A stretch of 64,000 bases of DNA from Vibrio gazogenes (GTDB lineage: Bacteria > Pseudomonadota > Gammaproteobacteria > Enterobacterales > Vibrionaceae), in assembly GCF_002196515.1 (NCBI RefSeq), contig NZ_CP018835.1, positions 1,364,001 through 1,428,000 on the forward strand, in the 5' to 3' direction. The translations under genes and the position numbers were made by a program. Each line of letters starts with the position of its first letter. Position 1 is the first letter of the stretch. The notes below the pieces were generated by a model. That model was not told where the DNA came from. It worked only from the letters and a program-made list of their open reading frames with translations, and made no database searches. Below are positions 7,401-15,164 of this stretch, piece after piece.

Positions 7401-9316
7401 GCTTTATTGTACTGGTAATCAAAGCTACGTCCGGCTTCAGCACGTACTGCAAGTAACCGCCCAGAATTATCATATTCATAGCGAACCAGTTCACGTTGCG
7501 GTCTCCGTGCTGCATCACACAACGTCAGTTGAGTGATACGCTGATGCTCGGTTTTAACCTCAATCAGCCGTTCATCGCTCAGAATAATCCATTTGAGGGT
7601 ACGACGCTCATAAGCAAACTGAATGGTATTGCCATAGGCATCTTCGATTTTGGATAAGCGCAACGTCGTGCCAATCGCATGACCGAAATGGTAGCTCAGC
7701 CCATCTTTATGCCGAAGGATTAATTCTGCCTGCTCTCCCCGGGTCAGTCGCCACTGCGGTTTCAGTAACGAGGGACTTTCTTCTCGCGGCTCAGGGAGTT
7801 CGAAAACAGCTTGGGTATAGTCGGTATCAGTAAAGGTGGCTAACATCCCCTCGATGGTCAGCGAAATATCCCAACTACTGCGCCACAAACTGCCCATCAA
7901 TCCGGTTACTTTCAAACCAGTCGAGTGATAGTAACGTTGATGTGCTAAAGGCAACATTCCGGCTAATACAAAATCCTGCCGCTCTTCAAACACCTTCCCG
8001 GTGTATAGATCGATCGGTTCGCCTTCTTCTCCGCAACCATTGGTTTTTGTCTGCTTTTCCACTTCAGTCGGATCTTTCCCATGAGTGCCATCCGGTTTAT
8101 CACCGTGAATTGAAGCTTGCTCAGCATTGATATTATCGACTTTGTTCGCCCCTTTATGATGCGGTGTACCTGTTTTACGGGTCACCACTTTACCGATAAA
8201 CTCATCGACCTTGGCGGTAATTTTGCCGACCATCTCGTCGATTTTCTTCTCCAGCGATTTCATCGCATCGACCAGCATCTCAAATGAGTTGCTCAGCAGT
8301 TTGACCGCCCAGCTTTTACTGTTCTTAATCGCCTTGGTCAGCCCGTCAATAATCTCATTGAGCAATGCTTTGGCTTTGTTGGCGTACTCAGACAGTAAGC
8401 CACCGAACTTTTTCAGATACTTGACCAGATTGCCGTTCGACAAGCTGCGCAGCATCTTCATCGCCTGTTGAATGACCCGTGAGTCCGATTTTTTCAGTGC
8501 ATCAATAATAGTTTTGCCGGTTTTTTTGGTTGCATCCCCCAGCCCCGGCACAAAACCAATCACCACCAAAGCCCCCGTTGCCCAGTGCCAAAAATCTAAA
8601 TCACTCTTGGTACAGGTATCCCAGCCCCAGCAGCCTAAGTCATACAAGTCCATCGCCTGTCCGACTACTGGGACAAAGCCGAGGGCAATTTCACAAAACA
8701 GCAAAATGGCCGTATTGTCCTGCGCCATCCCCGCCATTTCGCCGGCCAGACTGTGGTGGATTTTATTGACCGCCTGTCTCAGCGCTATCGGGCCGTGGTT
8801 GATTTCTTTATCCAGCTCCCAGAAGCGGTCATAAGCTTCCTCATAATCACTGTCTACCCACGTGAATAATTTGCGATCAACATCAACAAAACTATCAGAG
8901 CTACCGGATTCATCATAAGTGAGATACCCCTCTCGACTCAGCAGGGTATACAGGGCAAAGTACTCCCCCGCTTTGGCAGCATATTCGGGGTTGGCCTGAA
9001 TCACCGGATTGTTCTGCGCAACATCTTTTGGTTCAAATTCATCACTGCCTTCGCCCAGCAGAAGCTCAAACCCGCCACAATCCATGTTCTCGATTTTGCA
9101 CATCCCCTGTTTATCAGTTTTGCCCGAAATCTCTTTTTTGATGTTCGTCAGTACAAAGTCGGCTTCCGGTACCGGCTGACCATCGTCATAGTGATAACGG
9201 ATAAACACTTCACAGCCACACTCGACACAGCCACCATCGAGGACGTTGTCGGTGGAAAAGTTCTGGGTCGCTGCCTCGGCACTGGAGAGTAAATCGGCTT
9301 TCTTATTGTCGCTCAT
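4484..9316 (-). CDS. Rhs polymorphic toxin with C-terminal GIY-YIG nuclease domain
   Basis: A 1610-residue Rhs effector. Residues 30-90 are Cys-rich and look like a small beta-sandwich; two hydrophobic stretches follow (about 202-222 and 246-260), possibly used to cross the target inner membrane. A DUF6531-like segment (GEPIDLYTGKVFEE) opens the YD-repeat shell, which ends at the junction DPLGL. The last 133 residues are the toxin: LYHI...VYVGIT, a conserved Arg, a Glu (YEQADIEHY) and GNRAR fit a GIY-YIG nuclease, so DNA cleavage is predicted. No PAAR domain is present; the neighbouring VgrG, PAAR and DUF4123 genes presumably load it. Its ATG overlaps the upstream stop (ATGA). The core is GC-richer than the tip. 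Confidence 0.9.
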   Translation of the reverse strand: MSDNKKADLLSSAEAATQNFSTDNVLDGGCVECGCEVFIRYHYDDGQPVPEADFVLTNIKKEISGKTDKQGMCKIENMDCGGFELLLGEGSDEFEPKDVAQNNPVIQANPEYAAKAGEYFALYTLLSREGYLTYDESGSSDSFVDVDRKLFTWVDSDYEEAYDRFWELDKEINHGPIALRQAVNKIHHSLAGEMAGMAQDNTAILLFCEIALGFVPVVGQAMDLYDLGCWGWDTCTKSDLDFWHWATGALVVIGFVPGLGDATKKTGKTIIDALKKSDSRVIQQAMKMLRSLSNGNLVKYLKKFGGLLSEYANKAKALLNEIIDGLTKAIKNSKSWAVKLLSNSFEMLVDAMKSLEKKIDEMVGKITAKVDEFIGKVVTRKTGTPHHKGANKVDNINAEQASIHGDKPDGTHGKDPTEVEKQTKTNGCGEEGEPIDLYTGKVFEERQDFVLAGMLPLAHQRYYHSTGLKVTGLMGSLWRSSWDISLTIEGMLATFTDTDYTQAVFELPEPREESPSLLKPQWRLTRGEQAELILRHKDGLSYHFGHAIGTTLRLSKIEDAYGNTIQFAYERRTLKWIILSDERLIEVKTEHQRITQLTLCDAARRPQRELVRYEYDNSGRLLAVRAEAGRSFDYQYNKAGYLTRWQDLAHTWVEHDYDAQGRAIASRCADGLWTDQIRYDDDNHIHYYKSAFGGIKAYHLDERNRPYAIVDAAGNRIEQQWQDDLLVGETNALGETTAYTYDAWGNITTATLPDGTVHGYDYNEQGWLTSYTDPLGASWLYEHNPQGDVIAVTDPQGRVWQMTYTERGLRDSVTEPDGSVTRYTYNERGLLMRLDPATGYGMTFHYDRFDRLVKRVSDKRDSQGYLTRQWHYHQSNSFPDKVIYEDGSEAHFSYDIEGNLISVTDALGQTQRFEYGAFDKLKAVTDPLGATTQYHYNVEAEFAGVTNSHGQQWLYGFDQLGRIESERHYDGRTETYAYDPAGRLMQRSKPDGHTFRYQYDVCGRLLQSESFDNQDNATGKSWYEYDAASRLTYAENGDAWIALTYSPAGQLLNENINGTELTHQYDAAGRRIRFSGTQTERSYQWQQQRLSELQVGHHNPLKFAYLPGGEEQSRQTDTGFNLQHEWSATGLLLGQQLGNQSLRRYRYDALDRLTGIEDSHRGSAEFTLNSNSQITAVRQRKSWETKAGFVHLFGYDSELNLNEEGFGSEYGDNVVSLADERMKRQKRDYDKAGRVTEVGRFQYRYDQCGRVIEKSESKDGFRPQSTTFIWNDEDRLTHIELPDGRRYRYRYDPFGRRIAKECLQTQQQTHYLWDGSTLVQQSQITADGTALTSTEYLYEPGTFRPMAQVTTRHNSNRQDLHYIVTDHAGTPQELVREDGEIEWRGEQVLWGKYQQQQFNLKIQRGYLEDAANEALTCDLRYQGQIEDRESGLYYNLNRYYDADSGQYLSPDPIGFAGGLRPQGYVHNPMEWVDPLGLVPLDDTGWSLYHITNSKNEVVYVGITKDFKTRTTQHINSGRLGKGYKIDEIERNLTHEKVRGYEQADIEHYNTLDTSQRGIYDENGKFPAGAGNRARSYDPSRLENPDDHRAKAFNDNYQDRMKSHSGKICKK

Positions 9317-10254
9317 GACTGTTCTGACTCCTTATCCAATTCATCTAACCCACGTTCAAATAACCGGTCCATCCGACTTTGCGTGCCCTGATAATCGGGA
9401 GATTGTAAAACCTGTTTTGCCCACGGCTGAGTCGTAAATTGCTTACCAAAAACCACCGTCAGGCTCAGATAGCGAACAACATCATTCGGTTGCTGAAATC
9501 CTAACTGATTGGCCTGAGTGACATGCTGATGAAGATACGCATCAAACTGTGCCTGATCCCAGCTTTGAGTTTCACTGTGATGGGCTTGTAAATGATCCTG
9601 ATACTGGCGGTAGATCTGACGATTACCCCAAATATTGAGCGCCTGATATTGTGCATCGGTCAGGCGGATCGGCAGCGGTAGCGTGGTTTTGTCTAACATC
9701 GGGGGCTGAAAGCAGAGCACTTTGGCCTCAGGTTGTTCCGGCTCCCAATAGACAACCTGCTGGAGGGGACCCTGAATATGTTTTTGATAGACAGGATCGC
9801 TGGCCTGCCATAGCACGCCGAAAACATCCCAGTCAGAAAGACGCAGCAATAGCTGCTCTTGTTCTTGAGTCGGGGTTTCCACCATTGTCCATGCGCGGAA
9901 ATAACGCAGTACCAACTCGGTCTGACGCGTCATAGGAAGCTGATGGAAACGAGCATCTAACTGAAGTGCAATTCCCCAGTGGGGTTGAATCGCAATCTGC
10001 TCTTTAAACCAATCCCAAGACTGCAATGGCATCACATAAGGAGAAATTGAGGCATGAATGTTGCCCATTTCATCCCAGTACACACGCTGATCCGTTTGCT
10101 CATTTTGTTCCGCCAACTCGCGAATTGCAGGGTTAATCGCAGCTTCAGCCACGACAAACCAACCCGGCGCTTCGAGCATCATCTGCCACGCATCAAGTGA
10201 CAACACACCCCACCAGATGGTTTCGTCACTATTTTTTACATCAAATTCAGTCAT
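9313..10254 (-). CDS. DUF4123-like T6SS effector adaptor (second copy)
   Basis: The 313-residue soluble protein appears to be a diverged relative of the DUF4123 adaptor encoded immediately upstream. Both carry a W-rich N-terminal half, a central LPLxxRLTDxQY-type strand and a C-terminal helical part with a (V/L)xRYLxLxxxFG-type pattern. DUF4123 proteins (Tap/TEC) chaperone T6SS effectors onto VgrG. Both ends overlap neighbours by ATGA, so translation of DUF4123, this protein and Rhs is coupled, which suggests that this copy serves the Rhs toxin. The N-terminal region is poorly conserved, so it may be a partner rather than a true DUF4123 member. Confidence 0.7.
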   Translation of the reverse strand: MTEFDVKNSDETIWWGVLSLDAWQMMLEAPGWFVVAEAAINPAIRELAEQNEQTDQRVYWDEMGNIHASISPYVMPLQSWDWFKEQIAIQPHWGIALQLDARFHQLPMTRQTELVLRYFRAWTMVETPTQEQEQLLLRLSDWDVFGVLWQASDPVYQKHIQGPLQQVVYWEPEQPEAKVLCFQPPMLDKTTLPLPIRLTDAQYQALNIWGNRQIYRQYQDHLQAHHSETQSWDQAQFDAYLHQHVTQANQLGFQQPNDVVRYLSLTVVFGKQFTTQPWAKQVLQSPDYQGTQSRMDRLFERGLDELDKESEQS

Positions 10255-11249
10255 GAACTGATCTCCGTGCTCATCGGTTCGTTCAGCCAGCCCGGTGTCT
10301 GGTAAGCGTGTAGTTCATCCTCACGTCCCCGATACTGATGATGGAATTCACCGATGGCTTGGCGCAGCGAATAGAAATTCATCAAACGCTGAAACTCCGG
10401 ATGTTCATCAAAGCGGTCACCCAGATAAAAGCGATACAGGGCGAAGGTCTCTTGATCCAGCTCGGTTGCATCTGCATAGCGGTTTTGCGCGAGCGTCAGC
10501 CCTTCATCAAAACGCGCTTCGACAAGTGACAAAGACAATGCATCACCATATTGGGGTAACAACTTCCGATATAAGGTTTCAGCCAGTGCGTGACGCTGTT
10601 CCGGATGAAAGAACCGATCGTACTGATCCTGCGTCAGTTGCAGTGGAAAATGGACTTCCGTCGTATTCTCGGCAGATACCATACGATCTGAAAATGCAGT
10701 GCATTCCGGGGAATCCGTCCGCTGAATCATCGGAAATTCAAAGAGTTTGAGTTGTTGATTGTCATCTCTGCGCGGCAGATAAATCCCTTGGTGCTTTCCC
10801 TGAAACACCGCCTGTTGCGTCGGTGTCAGAATGTTCCACCACTGGGGTAAGACATTCGGGTCATAAAAGCGCAGCATCACTTCGTTTTGATCGGGATAAC
10901 GACAAGCCACCCATTGCTGCCAGTGGGCTCTGAGTGCGGCGAAATCGCCGTCAAACACACCGACAAACCCGAACTGCTCAGCACGAGGTTCGTTGTCTGC
11001 CAGCCAGTAATAAAGGGTTTCTCCCGGATTACCATCGCGAATATCGATAAGTAATGGCGAAACATCGGTCAGATACTGAAGCTCACTGCCACGCAGCAGT
11101 TCACACCATGTGACATCTTCGCGTCGCTTCATGGTGTTCCAGAATTCGGTCGCTTGCGGAAACTGCACCCGATCAAACAGTAAGTAACATGTTTTTTTTT
11201 CTGACGTATTTCCTTCTGACATGGTTAATATGTCGAATAAGGATTTCAT
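10251..11249 (-). CDS. DUF4123-family T6SS effector chaperone (Tap/TEC-like)
   Basis: 332 residues. The N-terminal half matches the DUF4123 pattern: CYLLFDRVQFP, then ELLRGSELQYLTDVSPLLIDI, then an FGFVGVFDGDF segment. Such proteins bind an effector and hand it to the VgrG spike. The chosen ATG at 11249 has AGGA about ten bases upstream; an in-frame ATG at 11222 has a poorer site. It overlaps the next gene by four bases (ATGA). It lies between the PAAR-toxin/immunity pair and the Rhs unit, so either effector might be its client. Confidence 0.85.
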   Translation of the reverse strand: MKSLFDILTMSEGNTSEKKTCYLLFDRVQFPQATEFWNTMKRREDVTWCELLRGSELQYLTDVSPLLIDIRDGNPGETLYYWLADNEPRAEQFGFVGVFDGDFAALRAHWQQWVACRYPDQNEVMLRFYDPNVLPQWWNILTPTQQAVFQGKHQGIYLPRRDDNQQLKLFEFPMIQRTDSPECTAFSDRMVSAENTTEVHFPLQLTQDQYDRFFHPEQRHALAETLYRKLLPQYGDALSLSLVEARFDEGLTLAQNRYADATELDQETFALYRFYLGDRFDEHPEFQRLMNFYSLRQAIGEFHHQYRGREDELHAYQTPGWLNEPMSTEISS

Positions 11250-11273
11250 TTTTTATTTTTCCTAGCCTGAGTG

Positions 11274-11315
11274 AACCGTCAGCATTCATACCCTAACCAG
11301 AGTATCCTGACGGTT
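11274..11315. repeat. Long hairpin between the immunity gene and the DUF4123 gene
   Basis: Arms AACCGTCAG (11274-11282) and CTGACGGTT (11307-11315) pair perfectly, with an additional inner pairing of ATACCC with GAGTAT. The T-rich side is on the plus strand, but the surrounding genes read on the minus strand, so it is more likely an mRNA processing or stability element inside the operon than a terminator for it. Confidence 0.5.
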
Positions 11316-11381
11316 TTCTATATAAATAATGAATAACTCCAATATTGCTATGAATAAACATATCTATTTTTTCAACAAGTT

Positions 11382-11717
11382 CTAGACGACAATGAAGTTA
11401 TCTCCGGAGTCAATTCTTTTGATCAGTTCCTGTGTCAGGTAACTGTATACTGATGCTGGCCGGGAGTCAGAAGGAATAAACTGTATCTCTGAGATAAAAT
11501 ATGTTTGCTCTAATTCTCTATTTACTTCATCCAATCCCGACGATACCTGACTAAGCACTTCATCAGCATCAAGTTTTTCAGATTCACCTTCTTTTATTGG
11601 CAATAATGTCACCTGTATTGTGGAGTGACTTTCTGATAATCGAATCGATAAGAAGTTATGAGTTGGTCCAGTAATTCTTGCCACCTTGTAAAAATCCTTA
11701 TCTTTAATAAATTGCAT
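11382..11717 (-). CDS. Candidate immunity protein for the PAAR-linked toxin
   Basis: 111 residues, acidic, without signal peptide or membrane segment; I do not recognise a family. The start is set by a TAATG overlap with the stop codon of the PAAR-toxin gene and by GGAGAAAG just upstream, so the two products are translationally coupled. This tight coupling directly after a toxin tail is the usual arrangement for an immunity gene. An upstream in-frame non-ATG codon at 11732 would add six residues and is less likely. Confidence 0.7.
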   Translation of the reverse strand: MQFIKDKDFYKVARITGPTHNFLSIRLSESHSTIQVTLLPIKEGESEKLDADEVLSQVSSGLDEVNRELEQTYFISEIQFIPSDSRPASVYSYLTQELIKRIDSGDNFIVV

Positions 11718-12610
11718 TAGCTTTCTCCCCAAGGATCACCTGTCCATTTTCTTTCTGCTGCATTATGTGCTTCGGTATAACCGGAATTATGTTTTGACTC
11801 ATACCACTGTTCCGCCATTTCGTGTTTTAACCAAGTCATATCCTTCTCAGTATGAGTCCCATCTTTTAATCTTTGCCATGCTTGGGCTTGATTCAAATCA
11901 CTATCAAATCGTGCCAGCTCAGCAGGAACCCCATAGTCAACATATTTATCTAGCAAGTGCTTATTATAGAAAACATGGTCTTTAACCTTTTGAATATTTA
12001 CTGCTTTAATTCCAGTATTATGGGCAATAGCAGAAACATCAGTATTACTAGCACGAATCTTATCGTATAACTCATCAGCAGAACCACTCTCCCCTCCGCC
12101 TCCTGTTTGTCTCATGGCCGACGGAGCTGCTCTCTTCTCCTCAACCACTTTCTGCTTATCTTTCGCAGCACCAGAAAAAACCTCTTCCACAAACGGCAGA
12201 CTGGCCCAGTCAAAAGGTGGTGGCTCTGCAAGCGGCTGAATACTTAAGAACGGCGATTGTTTCAGCGCGGCCCCTTCCCCACAATCATGGGTCGGTGATT
12301 TGTACGGCGTATCACCAATCAATACATTGCCGGAACCCGCGGCGACGGAGCCGCCACAGTCGATCGCATCACCGACCCGGGCTGCCGGTTTGCCGTTGAT
12401 CGATACATTGGCAGACCCAGCGGAGATACTACGACCGTGGATCCCGTGGGGAACCTGCGGGCACGGGCAGGCGTGCAGTAAGATCGCATCCCCTTTACGA
12501 GCCGCTGGTTTACCGTTGATCGAGACATCTCCGCTGCCGGCAATAATCGGCGTCGCTGGAAAACAGCCATGCCCTGAGCCGTTGTCACCGAGTCGTGCTG
12601 CTGCTGGCAT
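11717..12610 (-). CDS. PAAR-repeat protein with C-terminal toxin-like domain (specialised T6SS effector)
   Basis: 297 residues. Residues 1-105 form a PAAR spike-tip domain with repeated VSINGKPAARxGDAI segments and His/Cys residues for metal binding. A proline/alanine-rich linker with a GGGG patch (about 115-180) leads to a C-terminal domain of about 115 residues: ADELYDKIRASNTDVSAIA, IQKVKDHVFYNKHLL, RFDSDL, AWQRLKDG, LKHEMAEQWY, EAHNAAE. I recall this HE/AH-containing domain as a recurrent tail of Rhs and WapA-like toxins, but I cannot name its activity. It should sit on the tip of the VgrG encoded two bases upstream. GAGGGG precedes the ATG. Confidence 0.87.
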   Translation of the reverse strand: MPAAARLGDNGSGHGCFPATPIIAGSGDVSINGKPAARKGDAILLHACPCPQVPHGIHGRSISAGSANVSINGKPAARVGDAIDCGGSVAAGSGNVLIGDTPYKSPTHDCGEGAALKQSPFLSIQPLAEPPPFDWASLPFVEEVFSGAAKDKQKVVEEKRAAPSAMRQTGGGGESGSADELYDKIRASNTDVSAIAHNTGIKAVNIQKVKDHVFYNKHLLDKYVDYGVPAELARFDSDLNQAQAWQRLKDGTHTEKDMTWLKHEMAEQWYESKHNSGYTEAHNAAERKWTGDPWGES

Positions 12611-12612
12611 GG

Positions 12613-14676
12613 TTATCCCCTCCGATCCGGCGCTTCCGGCTCTTGCGGTTTATTGGTTTCATCAGGTTTCACCATGGTTGGTGCGGTGCCTTTATCCGGT
12701 GAACCCCCTTCGTTAATTTTGACTTTCGTGCCGGAGATTGTGACACCACCCTTGTCAATTTTGACAAACCCACCCGGCCCGTGAATCGTCAAAGAATCTC
12801 CTGCATCCAGAATCACTTTTTTAGCCTTGAGATAGCTTTCATTATTGACTTCAACCCGTTGATTGGCACCAATTTTTTTCTCTTCTGAAGCCGTTATTTC
12901 GGCGACCCAAGCGCCTTCGATCTTTTGAATGATCCCACCGGAAATAAACTGGCTGAGTTTACCGATGATGCGCTGAACGACATTGCGCCCTACTTTCTGG
13001 TGGAAATCCTGTCCGAGCTCTTCATTGACATTTTTACCGACCAGACGATGGACATTTTCAGTGATCATCTGATACAGGTGTCGCCCGACACGTCGATGGC
13101 TGTCCAGACCGACCGATTCGCGATGAATATTATTGATCACAATGTCTTGATCTTTCTGCGCGTGAACATAGATCTGCTCAACGCCCGATTGATCTTCAAA
13201 ACGAATTTCGTTAGAACCTTCACCTTGGTGAGTCTGCGTTTTCAACACAGTACGGGTTTTGTGATTGGGTAAAATATAAGGGGGAACGTGGGTGGCGTGG
13301 TAAGTCCGCCCGGTGATAATCGGTTGATCCGGATCGCCATTGAGAAATGAGACAATCACTTCATGACCAATCCGAGGAATCGCCATAAAGCCATACTGAG
13401 CACCGGCCCAGCCCTGTGAGACCCGCACCCAGCAAGAACTTTTTTCATCGGATTGATCATAGCGATCCCACGGAAAATGTAGTTTGACCCGACCATGTTC
13501 ATCACAGTAAATTTCTTCGCCTTTGGGGCCGACAACGGTCGCAATACAAGGACCGTCGACTTGCGGTTTCGGTTGTGGTGTCGCTCGCCACAGGGTCTCT
13601 TTCGGGATGACGGTAAATTGGTTGGCATAAGTCGTCGCGCCATGGCCACCGGCTTCTTCCAATGCTTGTGGTTGGCTACCTTGATGACTGACGGAAACCG
13701 CAAGCCACTCGCGGTTCATCGCTGAATCGATATGTTCTTCGAGCTCAAAACGTACCCCACCCTGCACTCGGGCATCATTACTTTTGCCGCTGGCGGTATG
13801 TGCTGTGCGTCGTAGATATTCCAGTCGGATCTGGCTGAATGCCTTACCATTGGCGTCGTCTTTGAAGCGCCCCGGATGATCGAAGTGTTCATAGTTAGAT
13901 AGCTGATAGCTGAGATCCGCCCCGTCCATTGACTGGGCGAAGTTATAGTCCGGTTTTTTAAAGCTGTAGTCTTGCATTAACACCGAACTCACTTCCGACT
14001 GATAATGCTCCGTCATGGTCGAAACATAGGGGGTCGTCATATGTCCGCCGGAAAGCGCGTTGTAAGGGACCGGAGAGCCTAACGGCGCAAATCCTTCACT
14101 GTTATCGGTTATCACCAATGTATGTTTGCCCTTCTCATGCGTGAAGGTGTACATCAGCCCTTCTTCAGCCGCCAAACGATGGAAAAAGTCGAGATCAGAT
14201 TCTCGGTACTGAACACAGAACTCGCGTAGGGCACATTCACGTTTAACCGAGAAGACATAATCGGTAATGTTCATCTCCTGAAATAGGATCTTAAAAATAT
14301 CGAGAATGTTTTTTTCTTGAAAAATCCGACTATTGCGACGTAGTGAGAGACGTTCTAATGCCGGAACTAAGGTGACGGAATAAAAAGTGTGAGAGTGTCC
14401 GGTATCCCCTTTACTGAAATGACGCACAATGCCATGAACGTGCTGAGTTACCTCTCCATTTTGAATCACTTCCAGCAATGCGGTTTTATCGACAATTTGC
14501 TTGGCGGCTAAATCGGCATTGCGACTGGCCAGTTCGATTTGATAGCGAAAGCCGTAGACTCGTTCTCTCGGTCCGCTGAACGAGTCTGATACCGACTCTT
14601 CTCCTTGGTATTCACGAACCACCAGCGTCTCGTCATGGACACCATCAATCGTGAAGCGAAAACCTAACGTTGTCAT
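12613..14676 (-). CDS. vgrG: Type VI secretion spike protein VgrG
   Basis: 687 residues from the ATG at 14676, which has AAAGG eight bases upstream; the frame runs upstream to 14787 without support. The N-terminal gp27-like region is followed by the OB-fold with its typical signature (GRVKLHFPWDRYD, WVRVSQGWAGAQYG, PRIGHEVIVSFLNGDPDQP) and a C-terminal gp5-like beta-helix with V-G-x-N-type repeats. The tail ends in a proline-rich, charged stretch with no effector domain. VgrG trimers form the spike of the T6SS needle. No structural T6SS genes (tss) are in the window, so this is an auxiliary vgrG cluster served by an apparatus encoded elsewhere. Confidence 0.95.
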   Translation of the reverse strand: MTTLGFRFTIDGVHDETLVVREYQGEESVSDSFSGPRERVYGFRYQIELASRNADLAAKQIVDKTALLEVIQNGEVTQHVHGIVRHFSKGDTGHSHTFYSVTLVPALERLSLRRNSRIFQEKNILDIFKILFQEMNITDYVFSVKRECALREFCVQYRESDLDFFHRLAAEEGLMYTFTHEKGKHTLVITDNSEGFAPLGSPVPYNALSGGHMTTPYVSTMTEHYQSEVSSVLMQDYSFKKPDYNFAQSMDGADLSYQLSNYEHFDHPGRFKDDANGKAFSQIRLEYLRRTAHTASGKSNDARVQGGVRFELEEHIDSAMNREWLAVSVSHQGSQPQALEEAGGHGATTYANQFTVIPKETLWRATPQPKPQVDGPCIATVVGPKGEEIYCDEHGRVKLHFPWDRYDQSDEKSSCWVRVSQGWAGAQYGFMAIPRIGHEVIVSFLNGDPDQPIITGRTYHATHVPPYILPNHKTRTVLKTQTHQGEGSNEIRFEDQSGVEQIYVHAQKDQDIVINNIHRESVGLDSHRRVGRHLYQMITENVHRLVGKNVNEELGQDFHQKVGRNVVQRIIGKLSQFISGGIIQKIEGAWVAEITASEEKKIGANQRVEVNNESYLKAKKVILDAGDSLTIHGPGGFVKIDKGGVTISGTKVKINEGGSPDKGTAPTMVKPDETNKPQEPEAPDRRG

Positions 14677-14877
14677 TTGAATTGCCTTTTGTCTTATTGA
14701 GAATAACCCCACCTCAATATAAGCAACAGAGCACCTATATATTGGTTTGATTTTCAACTTGTTGATCTCTGTTCCAAATCGGATCAACCTTTTTATTCAA
14801 TAAGATAAGTGCAGCAACAGTTGTGCCAACCACACCTCCACAACGAAATCAAGTCATTATATTATGTGATTGATTAT

Positions 14878-14944
14878 TACAGGCAACTTGTTGCCCGGAG
14901 GCGAGCAAAAAGTTGCCCGACGAGCAAGAAATTGCCTGCAGTAA
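14878..14944. repeat. GTTGCC repeat cluster with nested hairpins
   Basis: GGCAAC-TT-GTTGCC (14882-14895) is a perfect inverted repeat. It is followed by imperfect direct repeats starting GTTGCCCG at 14890 and 14912 (each ending in GAGCAARAAA) and a third partial unit, TTGCCTG, at 14932. The outer ends (TTACAGGCAA and TTGCCTGCAGTAA) are again complementary with a short bulge. It resembles a small palindromic repetitive element or the end of a decayed mobile element. Confidence 0.6.
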
Positions 14945-15000
14945 ATGCGGGGCATGTCACAAGCTCGAAGCACTGATATCCGTGCTCTGATACGGACTTG

Positions 15001-15025
15001 GATAAAAATAGTTTGATAAAAATAG
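15001..15025 (+). repeat. Short direct repeat upstream of rdgB
   Basis: GATAAAAATAG occurs twice, at 15001-15011 and 15015-15025, separated by TTT. The role is unknown. Confidence 0.5.
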
Positions 15026-15164
15026 CTCATCTGCTGCTTTGCGACGACAATGCCACCCTTTTGACGCAGATATCATTCACCGATTGGTGGAAGTCGTTGA
15101 TGGAAGTAAACGAGGCAAGGTACACTGTGCCCCCTATTCGCCTATCTCAGAAAACGCTTCTATC

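Larger units (their letters stand above)
14677..15164. other. Intergenic region between vgrG and rdgB with repeats
   Basis: 488 bases without a convincing gene. It should hold the divergent vgrG promoter and the rdgB promoter. It contains the GTTGCC repeat/hairpin cluster at 14878-14944 and the direct repeat at 15001-15025. An open frame from 15039 runs into rdgB, but its first 42 codons do not look like part of that protein. Confidence 0.6.

Noticed and set aside
5178..8834. Several open frames of 60-140 codons antisense or out of phase inside the Rhs gene
   Set aside because: They mirror the YD-repeat codon pattern, are rich in Arg/His/Pro or repeat-like sequence, and have no ribosome binding sites.
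15039..15164. In-frame N-terminal extension of RdgB
   Set aside because: The 42 extra residues do not resemble the family, and the conserved start [10 protein letters not shown] is at 15165.
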